Assembly: GCA_016290325.1 (NCBI GenBank)
Contig: JAEETL010000001.1
Location: forward strand, 333,069-397,068
DNA: 64,000 nt
DNA from: Muribaculaceae bacterium
Lineage (GTDB): Bacteria; Bacteroidota; Bacteroidia; Bacteroidales; Muribaculaceae
Direction of reading: 5' to 3'
A program made the position numbers and the translations under genes. The notes beneath the pieces were generated by a model. It saw only the letters and a list, made by a program, of their open reading frames with translations. It had not been told where the DNA came from and searched no databases. Shown here piece after piece: positions 1 through 9,075 of the stretch. Position 1 is the first letter of the stretch. Each line of letters begins with the position of its first letter.

Positions 1-729
1 AAAAACTTCACTAATATTGTTGGAATTGGCTCTATTCTTCCTGGTAATACATTTATAGTCGAGGGCATTTATTATCGGGTAACAAATGCGAATATGGTTT
101 CAGTTATAGCCAATGCAGAGGTTGATGTTTATTATACAGGTGAAGTTGTGATACCCGACTCGGTAACATACGAGGGGCACACCTTTGCTGTCACTGGCAT
201 TGAGAACAATGCCTTTGACGGGTGTTTTGAGCTGACGAGCATTACCATTCCCAACTCGGTGGCCGACATCGGTGTGCAGGCGTTCCAGGGTTGCACGGGG
301 CTGAAGAGCGTGACCATCGGCAGCGGCGTGACGGCCATCGGCGCTAAGGCGTTTAACTACTGCAACGCGCTGGAGACCGTGAAATGCCTCGGCACGGTGC
401 CGCCCGTGATGGCGAGCGCTGACTGCTTCACGACCACGGCCTATAATCGCGCGCAACTGCTCGTGCCGCGCAACACTGAAGCGACCTACGCTGCAACCGA
501 CTACTGGTACAAGTTCGCCCACATTGACGGCTGGGGCAGCGCTGGCCAGGGTGATGTGAACGGCGACGGCGTGATGAGCATCACCGACGTGACCGCCCTA
601 ATCGACGTGCTGCTGGGCCACGAAGTCGGATCATTCTATTATGAGTCAGCTGACCTGAACAGCAATGGCCGCATCGACATCGGCGACGTCACCACCCTCA
701 TCGACAACCTCCTGAACGGAAACGATTAA
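1..729 (+). CDS. BspA-like leucine-rich repeat protein with C-terminal dockerin-like domain (5' end outside window)
   Basis: The reading frame is open from base 1, so the start lies upstream and at least 242 residues are present; the ATG at 94 is internal. The visible part carries BspA/LRR_5-type repeats (ITIPNSVADIG, VTIGSGVTAIG, each followed by an AF..C element), then a linker and two calcium-loop segments, DVNGDGVMSITD and DLNSNGRIDIGD, each followed by a V(T)xLID helix. This is the duplicated dockerin type I pattern. Such proteins are exported and lie on the cell surface, where BspA-type repeats bind host or bacterial proteins; the exact partner here is unknown. Family call firm, role inferred. 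Confidence 0.85.
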   Translation, partial: KNFTNIVGIGSILPGNTFIVEGIYYRVTNANMVSVIANAEVDVYYTGEVVIPDSVTYEGHTFAVTGIENNAFDGCFELTSITIPNSVADIGVQAFQGCTGLKSVTIGSGVTAIGAKAFNYCNALETVKCLGTVPPVMASADCFTTTAYNRAQLLVPRNTEATYAATDYWYKFAHIDGWGSAGQGDVNGDGVMSITDVTALIDVLLGHEVGSFYYESADLNSNGRIDIGDVTTLIDNLLNGND

Positions 730-779
730 CAGTTGACAGTTAAGAGTTAATAGTTAACAGTGAACAGATAATAGTTATA

Positions 780-815
780 AGTGTCCGCATTCCAGTTGTC
801 GGGAGTGCGGACGCT
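780..815 (+). terminator. Probable terminator hairpin after BspA-like gene
   Basis: Imperfect inverted repeat GTCCGCATTC / GAGTGCGGAC about 50 bases after the stop codon. The following T-tract is poor, so factor-independent termination is only likely. Confidence 0.4.
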
Positions 816-862
816 ATTCGTTCAATTCGTTTAATTCACTGATATAAAAGTGTGCGGGCGCT

Positions 863-886
863 GTAGGGCCTCGCCTTGGCGTGGCC
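863..886 (+). repeat. Dispersed REP-like palindrome, copy 1
   Basis: A 24-base sequence starting GTAG and containing the palindrome GGCCTCGCCTTGGCGTGGCC (stem with one T-T mismatch, TT loop). Further copies are at 29454-29477, 29572-29595 (inverted, one mismatch) and 60978-61001. Confidence 0.8.
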
Positions 887-1209
887 GCCGTTGTGATGAT
901 TCGACAACAAGAAACACAAATCATAATTAATGACCATTTCACGTGAACATCATTTTAACCGCCCTATCGGGCGGAAAATAAAAACAAATTCTATTTTAAA
1001 ATTAATTTTCTTTTAATTTCCCGTGCGAAGCACGGTTATTAGTATGCGTCAGCCCAAATAAAGTGTTGTTTGTCGTTGTCCCCGTTGTTTTTAAAACCTG
1101 CGCGTCAGCCGTAGAATGGCTAATCTCACATCTTTAATAGCGATTATACAATAAAAGGGAGCTTTTGTAGTTATTTAGTTAAATGACAAATCAATTTTCT
1201 CTAATTAGA

Positions 1210-2382
1210 ATGAAACTGACAAAATGTATAGTTGCCATTGCTATGATGGCCACCGCGTTGACTACTTGGGCTGAAGATGATATCAAGACAACCGAGTTCA
1301 ACCCCGTGACAACTGGTGTGACCATGTTGGGTATTACTCCCGATGCGCGTGGCGCGTCGATGGGTGACTTGGGTGCCGCTACCGAGCCCGACGTGAATTC
1401 ACAGTTTTGGAATCCTTCAAAGTATGCCTTTGCTTACAGCCAAGCAGGTATATCGCTCTCTTATACACCCTGGTTGCGCAAGATCGTCAACGACATCTAC
1501 CTGGCCAACCTGTCGGCTTACTATAAGATTGGTAGCAGTGACAACCAGGCCGTGAGTGCCTCGTTGCGCTATTTCTCGTTGGGTGAAGTGATGATGAGCG
1601 ATGTTGAGGGTGCCAGTCAGGGAACACTCAACCCGTTTGAGTTATCGGTTGACCTGGGCTATTCACGCAAGTTGAGTGAGAAGTTCTCGATGGGTGTTGC
1701 TCTGCGTTATGTTCTCAGCGATTTGGGTACCAACACGATGAACGCCAGTGAGTCTTCAAGCGCTTCGGCTTTTGCCGCCGATATCTCGGGTTACTATACC
1801 ACTTTCCCCGTTATTGGTCGCAATGAGTGCCAATGGTCACTTGGTTTCAATTTGTCAAACATTGGCTCCAAGGTTTCTTATAATGGCGGTAATGACCCTG
1901 CCTATCTGCCGGCTAATCTCAGAATTGGTACCGCCTTCACTTTCCCCGTTGCTGACTACAACAACTTTACACTATCTCTCGATGCCAACAAGTTGCTGGT
2001 GCCCGCTAAGCCTCGTGAAGTTGACTTTGATGGCGATAATATGGCCTATGAGGACGCTTTGCAGGATTGGAAAGACAAATCAAGTATCTCGGGTATTTTT
2101 GACAGCTTCAGCGACAACTTTGCTAAGCGCATCACCTACTCGGTAGGTGCCGAGTATGCCTACAACCAGCAGTTCTTCCTGCGTGGCGGTTACTACTATG
2201 AGAGCAAATATGCGGGTAACCGTCAGTACTTCGGACTGGGTGCCGGCTTCTCGCTCAACGTGATCAAGATTGATGCCAGCTACATGATCGCGACCGCACA
2301 GAACAGTCCCCTGGACCAGACCTTGCGTTTTACCCTGTCATTTGACATGGACGGCATCAAGGGCTTGTTGGGCCGCAACTGA
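1210..2382 (+). CDS. porV: Type IX secretion system outer membrane protein PorV (LptO/PG27 family)
   Basis: PorV is a FadL-like outer-membrane beta-barrel that shuttles type IX cargo from the translocon to the PorU sortase. The family signature GITPDARGASMGDLGAA lies at about residues 41-57, followed by the alternating pattern of a barrel and a NANKLLVP-type segment (here DANKLLVPAKP). An ATG at 1183 is in frame, but the one at 1210 gives a clean signal peptide (MKLTKCIVAIAMMATALTTWA), so I start there; this gives 390 aa, normal for the family. ispF follows after 11 bases, the same order as porV-ispF in Porphyromonas gingivalis. PorU, which precedes porV there, is not next to it here. Confidence 0.9.
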   Translation: MKLTKCIVAIAMMATALTTWAEDDIKTTEFNPVTTGVTMLGITPDARGASMGDLGAATEPDVNSQFWNPSKYAFAYSQAGISLSYTPWLRKIVNDIYLANLSAYYKIGSSDNQAVSASLRYFSLGEVMMSDVEGASQGTLNPFELSVDLGYSRKLSEKFSMGVALRYVLSDLGTNTMNASESSSASAFAADISGYYTTFPVIGRNECQWSLGFNLSNIGSKVSYNGGNDPAYLPANLRIGTAFTFPVADYNNFTLSLDANKLLVPAKPREVDFDGDNMAYEDALQDWKDKSSISGIFDSFSDNFAKRITYSVGAEYAYNQQFFLRGGYYYESKYAGNRQYFGLGAGFSLNVIKIDASYMIATAQNSPLDQTLRFTLSFDMDGIKGLLGRN

Positions 2383-2393
2383 TCGCAATCGAT

Positions 2394-2882
2394 ATGATAC
2401 GTGTGGGATTAGGATTTGACGTACACCGCCTGGTCGAGGGGAGACCCCTGTGGCTAGGCGGCGTGAACATTCCATGGGAGCGCGGTTTGCTGGGACACAG
2501 CGATGCCGATGTTGCCATCCACGCGTTGTGCGATGCCCTGTTGGGTGCCGCAGCCCTGCGTGACATCGGTTACCACTTTCCTGACACTGATCCTCGTTAC
2601 AAGGGCATCGACAGTCGCTTGCTGCTGCGCCACGTGATGAAATTGCTTGACGAGCAAGGCTATCGACTGGGAAATTGCGACATAACCATCTGTGCTGAGC
2701 AGCCCAAGCTCAATCCCCACATTCCTGCCATGCAGCAGGAACTGGCCAACTGCATGGACTGTAGCCCTGAACAGGTCTCGATCAAAGCCACGACCACCGA
2801 GAAGCTTGGCTATACCGGTCGTGGCGAGGGCATCGCTGCCCATGCTGTAGCGCTCATTGAATCAAAACCAGTCATGCCATGA
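2394..2882 (+). CDS. ispF: 2-C-methyl-D-erythritol 2,4-cyclodiphosphate synthase
   Basis: Catalyses ring closure of CDP-methylerythritol 2-phosphate to the cyclodiphosphate with release of CMP, in the non-mevalonate isoprenoid pathway in the cytosol. The 162 aa match the usual 155-165. Metal ligands of the family are visible as D9-x-H11 (GFDVHR) and H43 after GHSDAD, with the substrate-loop motif DIGYHFPDTD and the C-terminal ATTTEKLG motif. It sits 11 bases after porV, and its TGA overlaps the ATG of the next gene, so the three are probably co-transcribed. Confidence 0.97.
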   Translation: MIRVGLGFDVHRLVEGRPLWLGGVNIPWERGLLGHSDADVAIHALCDALLGAAALRDIGYHFPDTDPRYKGIDSRLLLRHVMKLLDEQGYRLGNCDITICAEQPKLNPHIPAMQQELANCMDCSPEQVSIKATTTEKLGYTGRGEGIAAHAVALIESKPVMP

Positions 2883-3952
2883 TGACCGAGGCCCAACTGC
2901 AACGTCGCATACCTTATCTGGACATCCTGCGTGTACTGGCTTGCATGTTGGTCATCCTCATCCACACCCCTATACGCCCTTACGACATTTACTATAACAC
3001 GCCATCGGTTTCTGGTGCGGTCTATACCGTGCTGGTGGCGGTAAACTGTAACCTGTTCTTCATGATTACTGGCGCGTTGCTGCTGCCGGTAACTATGCCC
3101 ACCAAGCGGTTCCTTAAGCGACGCCTGCGCGTCGTGCTGTTCCCGCTGATCGTGTGGAGTTTGGTGTATTTGTGTGAACATGCGTTCCTGCTGCACAATT
3201 TCACACCCCGCTTGTTGACATCGATACTTTTTCATCCTGTCGAGGGTATTTTGTGGTATGTTTATGTGCTGTTGGTCATCTACGTGACCCTGCCATTGGT
3301 GAGCAAGTGCATTGCAGCCATCGGCAAGCGTGGAGTGGAGATGGTGCTGGTGTTGTGGGTGCTCTCATCGTTTATTCCATATCAGCATGGCGTATTCATC
3401 GAGGCATCGCATTACCACGACAACATGTTTAGCGCGTTCTCCAACTATTATGGTTACGTCTTGCTGGGTTACTACATGCACCATTACGGTTTGCCCGTAT
3501 TCACTCGTGAGCATGGCTGGAAATTTGCTTTGTTCTTCGTTTTCGGCATCGTGCTCATGCCCATGTTTGAGTTTCTGGTGCAAGGTCATTACCACATAAC
3601 GTGGCAGGAGCATCTCGACACCTTGACAACCGATATCAGCATTAATAACGTGGCGATGGCGGCGTTGCTGTTCGCTTTGGTCCAGCGCTTCTCGCCCAAG
3701 CGATATGACCGTGCCAATTACCCTGGAGCCGCCACATGGTGGCCGCTTTTGAGCAAGGCCACTTTTGGCATCTATTTGTCCCAGATGATTGTGCTGCGAC
3801 ACGTCATTTGGCCCATGACCTATCCGTGGTTGTGTCGTGCTCATTGGGTGGTTGACTGCCTGGTGAGCGGTGTGTTGGCCTTTGTCGTGTGCTTTATTCT
3901 GGTTCAATTGATTCGCCGTCTCCCCTTCAGCAAGTACATTGTCGGCAAGTGA
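2879..3952 (+). CDS. Membrane acyltransferase family 3 protein
   Basis: A 357-aa polytopic membrane protein of the acyltransferase-3 family, which transfers acetyl or other acyl groups onto cell-envelope sugars. It shows the family R-x10-H signature (R18, H29 in ILRVLACMLVILIHTP) and about ten hydrophobic segments. The start overlaps the ispF stop (ATGATG at 2879; the second ATG at 2882 is equally possible), suggesting translational coupling. The acceptor is unknown. A paralogous but diverged family member lies at 9076. Confidence 0.85.
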   Translation: MMTEAQLQRRIPYLDILRVLACMLVILIHTPIRPYDIYYNTPSVSGAVYTVLVAVNCNLFFMITGALLLPVTMPTKRFLKRRLRVVLFPLIVWSLVYLCEHAFLLHNFTPRLLTSILFHPVEGILWYVYVLLVIYVTLPLVSKCIAAIGKRGVEMVLVLWVLSSFIPYQHGVFIEASHYHDNMFSAFSNYYGYVLLGYYMHHYGLPVFTREHGWKFALFFVFGIVLMPMFEFLVQGHYHITWQEHLDTLTTDISINNVAMAALLFALVQRFSPKRYDRANYPGAATWWPLLSKATFGIYLSQMIVLRHVIWPMTYPWLCRAHWVVDCLVSGVLAFVVCFILVQLIRRLPFSKYIVGK

Positions 3953-4082
3953 GTGATTGGCCTCTGACTGGCCTGTATCTCCATTTATCCCCGTTTCATT
4001 AAAATCTGTTCAGTGTCCTTATATTGCCCTATGGGCAAATATTTGGATTATTTTTGCTGTGGCTCTGCAATTCAAGAGAAGT

Positions 4083-4105
4083 TTTTGCGCATAGCTTGCG
4101 CAAAA
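4083..4105. promoter_or_regulatory. Perfect inverted repeat inside the suf promoter (candidate operator)
   Basis: TTTTGCGC (4083-4090), 7-base spacer, GCGCAAAA (4098-4105). It lies between the -33-like TTTG and the -7 box, exactly where a repressor would block RNA polymerase. No T-tract follows, so it is unlikely to be a terminator. Operator function is inferred. Confidence 0.45.
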
Positions 4106-4117
4106 TTAGTACCTTTG
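4084..4117 (+). promoter_or_regulatory. Promoter of the suf operon
   Basis: TTTG at 4084-4087 and TACCTTTG at 4110-4117 with 22 bases between them, matching the Bacteroidota TTTG/TAnnTTTG promoter with a spacer slightly longer than usual. Transcription should start near 4121, giving a leader of about 30 bases before sufB. Confidence 0.7.
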
Positions 4118-4151
4118 TGCCGCCTTAAGAAAAGGGCGACTGATATAACCG

Positions 4152-5612
4152 ATGAAAGAGAACGAGAAACCTGAAAAAGGTAACCAAATCATAGAAGAGG
4201 CAGCACAGGCGGAATACAAGTACGGATTTGTGACCGATATCGAGACCGACGTCATTCCCAAGGGACTTGACGAGGATGTCGTGCGCCGCATCTCGCAGCT
4301 TAAAGGGGAACCCGAGTGGCTGCTGGAATTCCGACTGAAGGCCTATCACCACTGGTTGACGCTCAAAGCGCCCACCTGGGGTCATGTGCATGTGCCCGAA
4401 ATTGACTATCAGGCCATCAGCTACTATGCTGCGCCGCGACAGAAAGTTGCCAGCGACAAAAAGGAGATTGATCCCGAGCTGAAGAAGACATTTGACAAGT
4501 TGGGCATCCCTCTGGAGGAGCAGCTGCGCTTGAGCGGCATGGCTGTAGACGCCGTCATGGACAGCGTGAGCGTCAAGACCACCTATCGTGACCGCTTGGC
4601 CGAGTTGGGTGTCATCTTCTGCTCCATTAGCGAGGCCGTTAAGGATTATCCTGACCTGGTGCGCAAGTATTTGGGCAAAGTTGTGCCCTATACTGATAAC
4701 TTCTACGCAGCATTGAACTCGGCTGTCTTCAGCGACGGCTCGTTTGTCTATATCCCTAAGGGAGTGCGTTGCCCCATGGAGTTATCGACTTATTTCCGTA
4801 TTAATGCGGCACAGACGGGCCAGTTTGAGCGAACGCTCATCGTGGCCGATGATGATGCCTACGTTTCTTATCTGGAGGGTTGTACGGCTCCCATGCGCGA
4901 CGAGAACCAGTTACATGCCGCTATTGTCGAGATTGTGGTCGAGGATCGCGCCGAGGTCAAGTACAGCACAGTGCAGAACTGGTATCCTGGTGACAAGGAC
5001 GGCAAAGGTGGTATCTATAACCTGGTGACCAAGCGCGGATTGTGCCGTGGTGACCACAGCAAGCTGTCGTGGACTCAGGTCGAGACCGGCAGTGCCATCA
5101 CGTGGAAATATCCCAGTTGTGTGCTTAAGGGTGACCACTCGGTAGGTGAGTTCTATAGTGTGGCATTGACCAACAATTGGCAGGAGGCCGATACGGGTAC
5201 CAAGATGATTCATCTGGGCCGTAACAGCACCAGTACTATCGTGAGCAAGGGCATCAGCGCCGGCCACAGCCAGAACAGCTATCGTGGTATGGTCAAAATC
5301 GCGCCTAAGGCCACAGGATGCCGCAATTTTACCCAGTGCGACAGTCTGCTGCTGAGCGACACCAGTGGAGCCCACACTTTCCCTGTCATCGAGGTGGGTA
5401 ACGACACGTCGGTGGTCGAGCATGAGGCAACGACCAGCAAGATTAACGAGGATCAGATTTTCTACTGCAACCAGCGTGGCATTCCCACCGAGGACGCCGT
5501 TGGCCTTATCGTCAATGGTTATGCCAAGGAAGTGATGGCCAAGTTGCCCATGGAGTTTGCCGTCGAGGCTCAGAAACTCCTCAGCATCTCGCTCGAGGGC
5601 TCGGTAGGATAG
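4152..5612 (+). CDS. sufB: Fe-S cluster assembly scaffold protein SufB
   Basis: SufB forms the SufBC2D scaffold on which iron-sulfur clusters are built in the cytosol. The 486 aa match the family length. The SufB core is visible: [18 protein letters not shown] near residues 195-212, the cysteine-containing [10 protein letters not shown] segment, and [13 protein letters not shown] near 417-429 containing the conserved H-E pair. It is first in sufB-sufC-sufD-sufS, all on the plus strand with short gaps, behind a good promoter with a palindrome. Clear assignment. Confidence 0.97.
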   Translation: MKENEKPEKGNQIIEEAAQAEYKYGFVTDIETDVIPKGLDEDVVRRISQLKGEPEWLLEFRLKAYHHWLTLKAPTWGHVHVPEIDYQAISYYAAPRQKVASDKKEIDPELKKTFDKLGIPLEEQLRLSGMAVDAVMDSVSVKTTYRDRLAELGVIFCSISEAVKDYPDLVRKYLGKVVPYTDNFYAALNSAVFSDGSFVYIPKGVRCPMELSTYFRINAAQTGQFERTLIVADDDAYVSYLEGCTAPMRDENQLHAAIVEIVVEDRAEVKYSTVQNWYPGDKDGKGGIYNLVTKRGLCRGDHSKLSWTQVETGSAITWKYPSCVLKGDHSVGEFYSVALTNNWQEADTGTKMIHLGRNSTSTIVSKGISAGHSQNSYRGMVKIAPKATGCRNFTQCDSLLLSDTSGAHTFPVIEVGNDTSVVEHEATTSKINEDQIFYCNQRGIPTEDAVGLIVNGYAKEVMAKLPMEFAVEAQKLLSISLEGSVG

Positions 5613-5632
5613 GGTGAAAAAGAAAGGTCAAC

Positions 5633-5668
5633 AATTAAAACTAAAGACTAAAAACTAAGGACTAAAAT
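5633..5668 (+). repeat. ACTAAA-type low-complexity spacer before sufC
   Basis: Imperfect tandem ACTAAAGACTAAAAACTAAGG units fill the sufB-sufC gap. Similar text, often in the opposite orientation, occurs at about 51675-51705, 52930-52955 and 58145-58175. Confidence 0.5.
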
Positions 5669-6427
5669 ATGTTAGTAATTAACGATTTACGTGCCTCGAT
5701 TGAGGATAAGGAAATATTAAAAGGGGTTAATCTCACCGTTAAGCCGGGCGAGGTTCATGCCATTATGGGTCCCAATGGATCGGGCAAGAGTACCTTGAGC
5801 GCCGTGCTCACGGGCAATCCCGCCTATACTGTGACTGGTGGTAGCGTCTCGTTCTATGGTAAAGACCTGCTGGCGCTATCGCCTGAGGATCGTGCCCACG
5901 AGGGCATCTTCCTGAGCTTCCAGTATCCCGTCGAGATTCCTGGCGTGTCGATGGTCAATTTCATGCGCACCGCCATGAACGAGAAGCGCAAGTATATGGG
6001 CGAGGAACCGCTGAGTGCTGCTGATTTCCTCAAACTCATGCGTGAGAAACGTTCCATCGTGCAACTGGATAACAAACTCGCCTCGAGGGCTGTCAACGAG
6101 GGTTTCTCGGGCGGTGAAAAAAAACGTAATGAGATTTTCCAGATGGCGATGCTCGAGCCGCGCCTGAGCATCCTTGATGAGACTGATAGCGGTCTGGATA
6201 TTGATGCCCTGCGCATCGTGGCCAGCGGCGTGAACACGCTCAAGAGCAAGGATAACGCCACTATTGTCATCACCCATTACCAGCGCTTGCTGGACTATAT
6301 CAAGCCCGACTTTGTGCACGTCCTCTATAAGGGCCGCATCGTCATGAGCGCAGGTCCCGAACTGGCGTTGGAGCTGGAGGAGAAGGGGTATGACTGGATT
6401 AAGGAACAAGTCGATTCACAGCAGTAA
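5669..6427 (+). CDS. sufC: Fe-S cluster assembly ATPase SufC
   Basis: ABC-type ATPase of the SufBC2D scaffold; ATP hydrolysis drives remodelling of the complex for cluster formation. 252 aa. Walker [10 protein letters not shown] lies at about residues 34-42, the ABC signature [10 protein letters not shown] at about 148-157, and Walker [13 protein letters not shown] follows; this D-E-T-D-S-G-L-D form is typical of SufC. It has no membrane segment, as expected. sufD starts 5 bases after its stop codon. Confidence 0.97.
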   Translation: MLVINDLRASIEDKEILKGVNLTVKPGEVHAIMGPNGSGKSTLSAVLTGNPAYTVTGGSVSFYGKDLLALSPEDRAHEGIFLSFQYPVEIPGVSMVNFMRTAMNEKRKYMGEEPLSAADFLKLMREKRSIVQLDNKLASRAVNEGFSGGEKKRNEIFQMAMLEPRLSILDETDSGLDIDALRIVASGVNTLKSKDNATIVITHYQRLLDYIKPDFVHVLYKGRIVMSAGPELALELEEKGYDWIKEQVDSQQ

Positions 6428-6432
6428 ACGGC

Positions 6433-7782
6433 ATGAATGCGCTTAAGCAATATATCGACCTGTATGACGAGAGCCAAGCGCTCATCGAGCAACAGTCACC
6501 AGCCTTACTGAATAAGCTGCGCGGTGTCGCCCGTGAGCGCTTGCAGGACGCCAAGCTGCCGCGAAAGGGTAGCGAGGATTATGAGGCGACCGACCTCGAG
6601 ACAGTGTTCGCTCATGATTATGGCGTGAACGTCAATCGTCTGCCGTTTGAGGCTGATCCCGCCGAGACGTTCCATTGTGACGTGCCCAACATGAGCACCT
6701 GCTTGTACTATACAAGCAATGACGCGTTCCACAGCAGTGCTACAGCCGAGCGTAATATCGGCCAAGTGGTTGTTGAGCCCTTCAGCATGGCAGCAGTGGA
6801 CTATCCCGAGTTGATGGACGCCTATTATGGTAAACTCGCCTCGCTCAATGACCCCACCGTGGCCCTCAACACGTTATTGGTACAGGATGGCTTGTTTATT
6901 TATGTCCCTGACGGGGTGGTTGCCGAGCGGCCTATCCAGTTGGTCAATATCTTTAATGCCGCGCTAGACATGATGGTGCAGCGGCGTCTGCTCATAGTTG
7001 TGGGCAAGAATGCCAGCATCAAGCTGCTCGCCTGTGACCATACCCAGAGTCCTGACTATCACTACTTGAACAACCAGGTGGTTGAGATTGTCGCGATGCA
7101 GGGCAGCACAATCGACTATTACGACATGGAGGAGAGCACGCCCCTCACTAGCCGCGTCTCGTCTATCTATGTCGATCAGCACGAGGGCAGTAATGTCCTT
7201 ATCGACGGTATCACGCTCGTCAATGGTTTTACACGTAACAATTTCCATGTCGAGGTCAATGGTGAACATACCGAGACTCAATTGTTGGGCATGACCATCG
7301 CTAGTGGTGAGCAGCATGTGGACAATCACACGTTCATCAGCCATAATGCACCACGCTGCCATAGCAACGAGATGTTCAAGTATGTGCTTGACGACAACGC
7401 TGTGGGTGCTTTTGCTGGAAAAATTCTGGTCAAACCCGATTGCCCGCGTGTCGAGGCCTATCAAGGAAACCGCAACCTGTGTGGAGCGCCAACGGCCAAG
7501 ATGTACACCAAGCCTCAATTGGAAATCTACACCGATGACGTGATGTGTTCACACGGCTCGGCTGTGGGACAGCTAGACGAGGAAGCGTTATTCTATATGC
7601 GCACTCGCGGCATCAGCAGTAGTGAGGCACGTCGCCTGTTGATGCAGGCTTTTGTCGCCGATATTATCGATGGCGTACGCATGGACGCCCTTAAGGACCG
7701 CCTGCATTATCTAGTGGAGAAACGCTTTGCGGGCACCTTGAGTAACTGCGCGGGTTGTATGGCAGCTTGTAAGAAGAAATAA
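6433..7782 (+). CDS. sufD: Fe-S cluster assembly protein SufD
   Basis: Third part of the SufBC2D scaffold; a SufB paralogue implicated in iron entry. 449 aa. The C-terminal SufBD core is clear (LNTLLVQDGLFIYVPDGV near 140, CSHGSAVGQLDEEALFYMRTRG near 375). It ends in a cysteine-rich tail, NCAGCMAACKKK, with a CxxCxxxC spacing that could bind metal; I do not know how widespread this tail is. It lies between sufC and sufS. Confidence 0.95.
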   Translation: MNALKQYIDLYDESQALIEQQSPALLNKLRGVARERLQDAKLPRKGSEDYEATDLETVFAHDYGVNVNRLPFEADPAETFHCDVPNMSTCLYYTSNDAFHSSATAERNIGQVVVEPFSMAAVDYPELMDAYYGKLASLNDPTVALNTLLVQDGLFIYVPDGVVAERPIQLVNIFNAALDMMVQRRLLIVVGKNASIKLLACDHTQSPDYHYLNNQVVEIVAMQGSTIDYYDMEESTPLTSRVSSIYVDQHEGSNVLIDGITLVNGFTRNNFHVEVNGEHTETQLLGMTIASGEQHVDNHTFISHNAPRCHSNEMFKYVLDDNAVGAFAGKILVKPDCPRVEAYQGNRNLCGAPTAKMYTKPQLEIYTDDVMCSHGSAVGQLDEEALFYMRTRGISSSEARRLLMQAFVADIIDGVRMDALKDRLHYLVEKRFAGTLSNCAGCMAACKKK

Positions 7783-7837
7783 AATCGCTACTCTAGACCC
7801 GATAGAAAACAACGACTAGCGACCAATGACTAATAAT

Positions 7838-9049
7838 ATGGACATTACCAAGATACGCGAAGACTATCCCATTCTGCAACGACAGATTGAGGGCCGTCCG
7901 CTCATTTATCTTGACAACGCGGCCACGTCCCAGACACCGAGGCCTGTGGTGGAGGCCATCGACCAGATGTACTACCACTATAAGGCCAATGTGCATCGCG
8001 GTGTTCACACCCTTTCACAGGAAGCCACCGACCTGGTCGAACTCACTCGCGAGAAGGTGCGCGCGTTTATCAATGCTGGCAGCATCGAGGAGGTGATTTT
8101 TACCCGTGGCACTACCGAGGGCATTAACCTTGTGGCATCGTCCTTCGGTCAGATGCTCGAGAACGGCGATGAAATCATCGTGACCGTAATGGAGCACCAT
8201 AGCAATATTGTCCCCTGGCAACTTATCGGTCAGCGCAAGCGTGTGGCCCTGCGTGTGGTGCCTATCGATGATAGTGGCCAAGTGGATATGCAGGCATATG
8301 AGGATTTGTTTACCGACAATACCCGTTTTGTCGCCTTAGCTCATGTGTCCAACGTGTTGGGTACGGTAAATCCTGTCAAAGAGATGATTGCCATTGCCCA
8401 CCGTCATGGCGTTTCGGTGCTCATTGATGGCGCCCAGGCTGCTCCTCATGTCGCTGTTGACGTTCAAGACCTCGATTGTGATTTCTATGCTTTCTCCAGC
8501 CACAAGATGTATGGCCCCGCTGGTGTGGGCATCCTTTATGGCAAGCGCTACTGGCTCGACAAGATGCCGCCCTATCAAGGTGGAGGTGAGATGATCGGGC
8601 AGGTGACCTTTGACCACACTACATTTGCGGAATTGCCCTTCAAGTTCGAGGCGGGCACGCCCGACTTTGTGGATATCGCTGCTTTTGGAGCCGCTATCGA
8701 CTACATCCAGGGCTTGGGTATAGACAACATCGCTGCTCATGAGCATGAGTTGCTGAATGCCGCTGTTGAGGGCTTGAAAACCATCGACGGCATCCGCCTG
8801 TTTGGCACCGCTCCCGGCAAGAGTGGGGTAGTGTCGTTCCTCGTGGGTGATATCAGCAGTTATGATATGGGTTTGTTACTCGACAAACTGGGCATAGCTG
8901 TACGCACGGGGCACCATTGTGCCCAGCCATTGATGGCCCGTTATGGCGTGCAGGGCATGGTCAGGGCGTCTTTTGCGGTCTATAACACGCTCGACGAGGT
9001 CGCTGCTTTCATCGCTGCTACCCGCCGTGTAGCCGATATGCTCCGCTAG
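7838..9049 (+). CDS. sufS: SufS-type cysteine desulfurase
   Basis: PLP enzyme that removes sulfur from cysteine as a persulfide for the Suf scaffold. The PLP lysine sits in SSHKMYGP and the persulfide cysteine in RTGHHCAQP near the C terminus, as in SufS/CsdA (group II). I start at 7838 (MDITKIREDYP), the usual Bacteroidota N terminus; an in-frame ATG at 7826 would add four residues. This gives 403 aa. No sufE is visible in the window, so the sulfur-acceptor partner must be encoded elsewhere or be dispensable. Confidence 0.95.
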   Translation: MDITKIREDYPILQRQIEGRPLIYLDNAATSQTPRPVVEAIDQMYYHYKANVHRGVHTLSQEATDLVELTREKVRAFINAGSIEEVIFTRGTTEGINLVASSFGQMLENGDEIIVTVMEHHSNIVPWQLIGQRKRVALRVVPIDDSGQVDMQAYEDLFTDNTRFVALAHVSNVLGTVNPVKEMIAIAHRHGVSVLIDGAQAAPHVAVDVQDLDCDFYAFSSHKMYGPAGVGILYGKRYWLDKMPPYQGGGEMIGQVTFDHTTFAELPFKFEAGTPDFVDIAAFGAAIDYIQGLGIDNIAAHEHELLNAAVEGLKTIDGIRLFGTAPGKSGVVSFLVGDISSYDMGLLLDKLGIAVRTGHHCAQPLMARYGVQGMVRASFAVYNTLDEVAAFIAATRRVADMLR

Positions 9050-9075
9050 CTATAATAACGAATAAGACATAAAGA

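Larger units (their letters stand above)
730..1182. other. Non-coding gap with repeats and hairpins before porV
   Basis: No gene seen. It holds an AGTTAACAGT-type low-complexity stretch (about 731-776), a hairpin with arms GTCCGCA/TGCGGAC (about 782-813) that may end the upstream gene, one copy of a dispersed palindrome (863-886), and two short perfect hairpins, CCGCCC-tatc-GGGCGG (about 960-975) and CCGTGC-gaa-GCACGG (about 1020-1034). No good TAnnTTTG promoter for porV was found here. Confidence 0.5.

Noticed and set aside
4083..4105. Terminator of the acyltransferase gene
   Set aside because: The inverted repeat has no T-tract and lies inside a promoter, so an operator is more likely.
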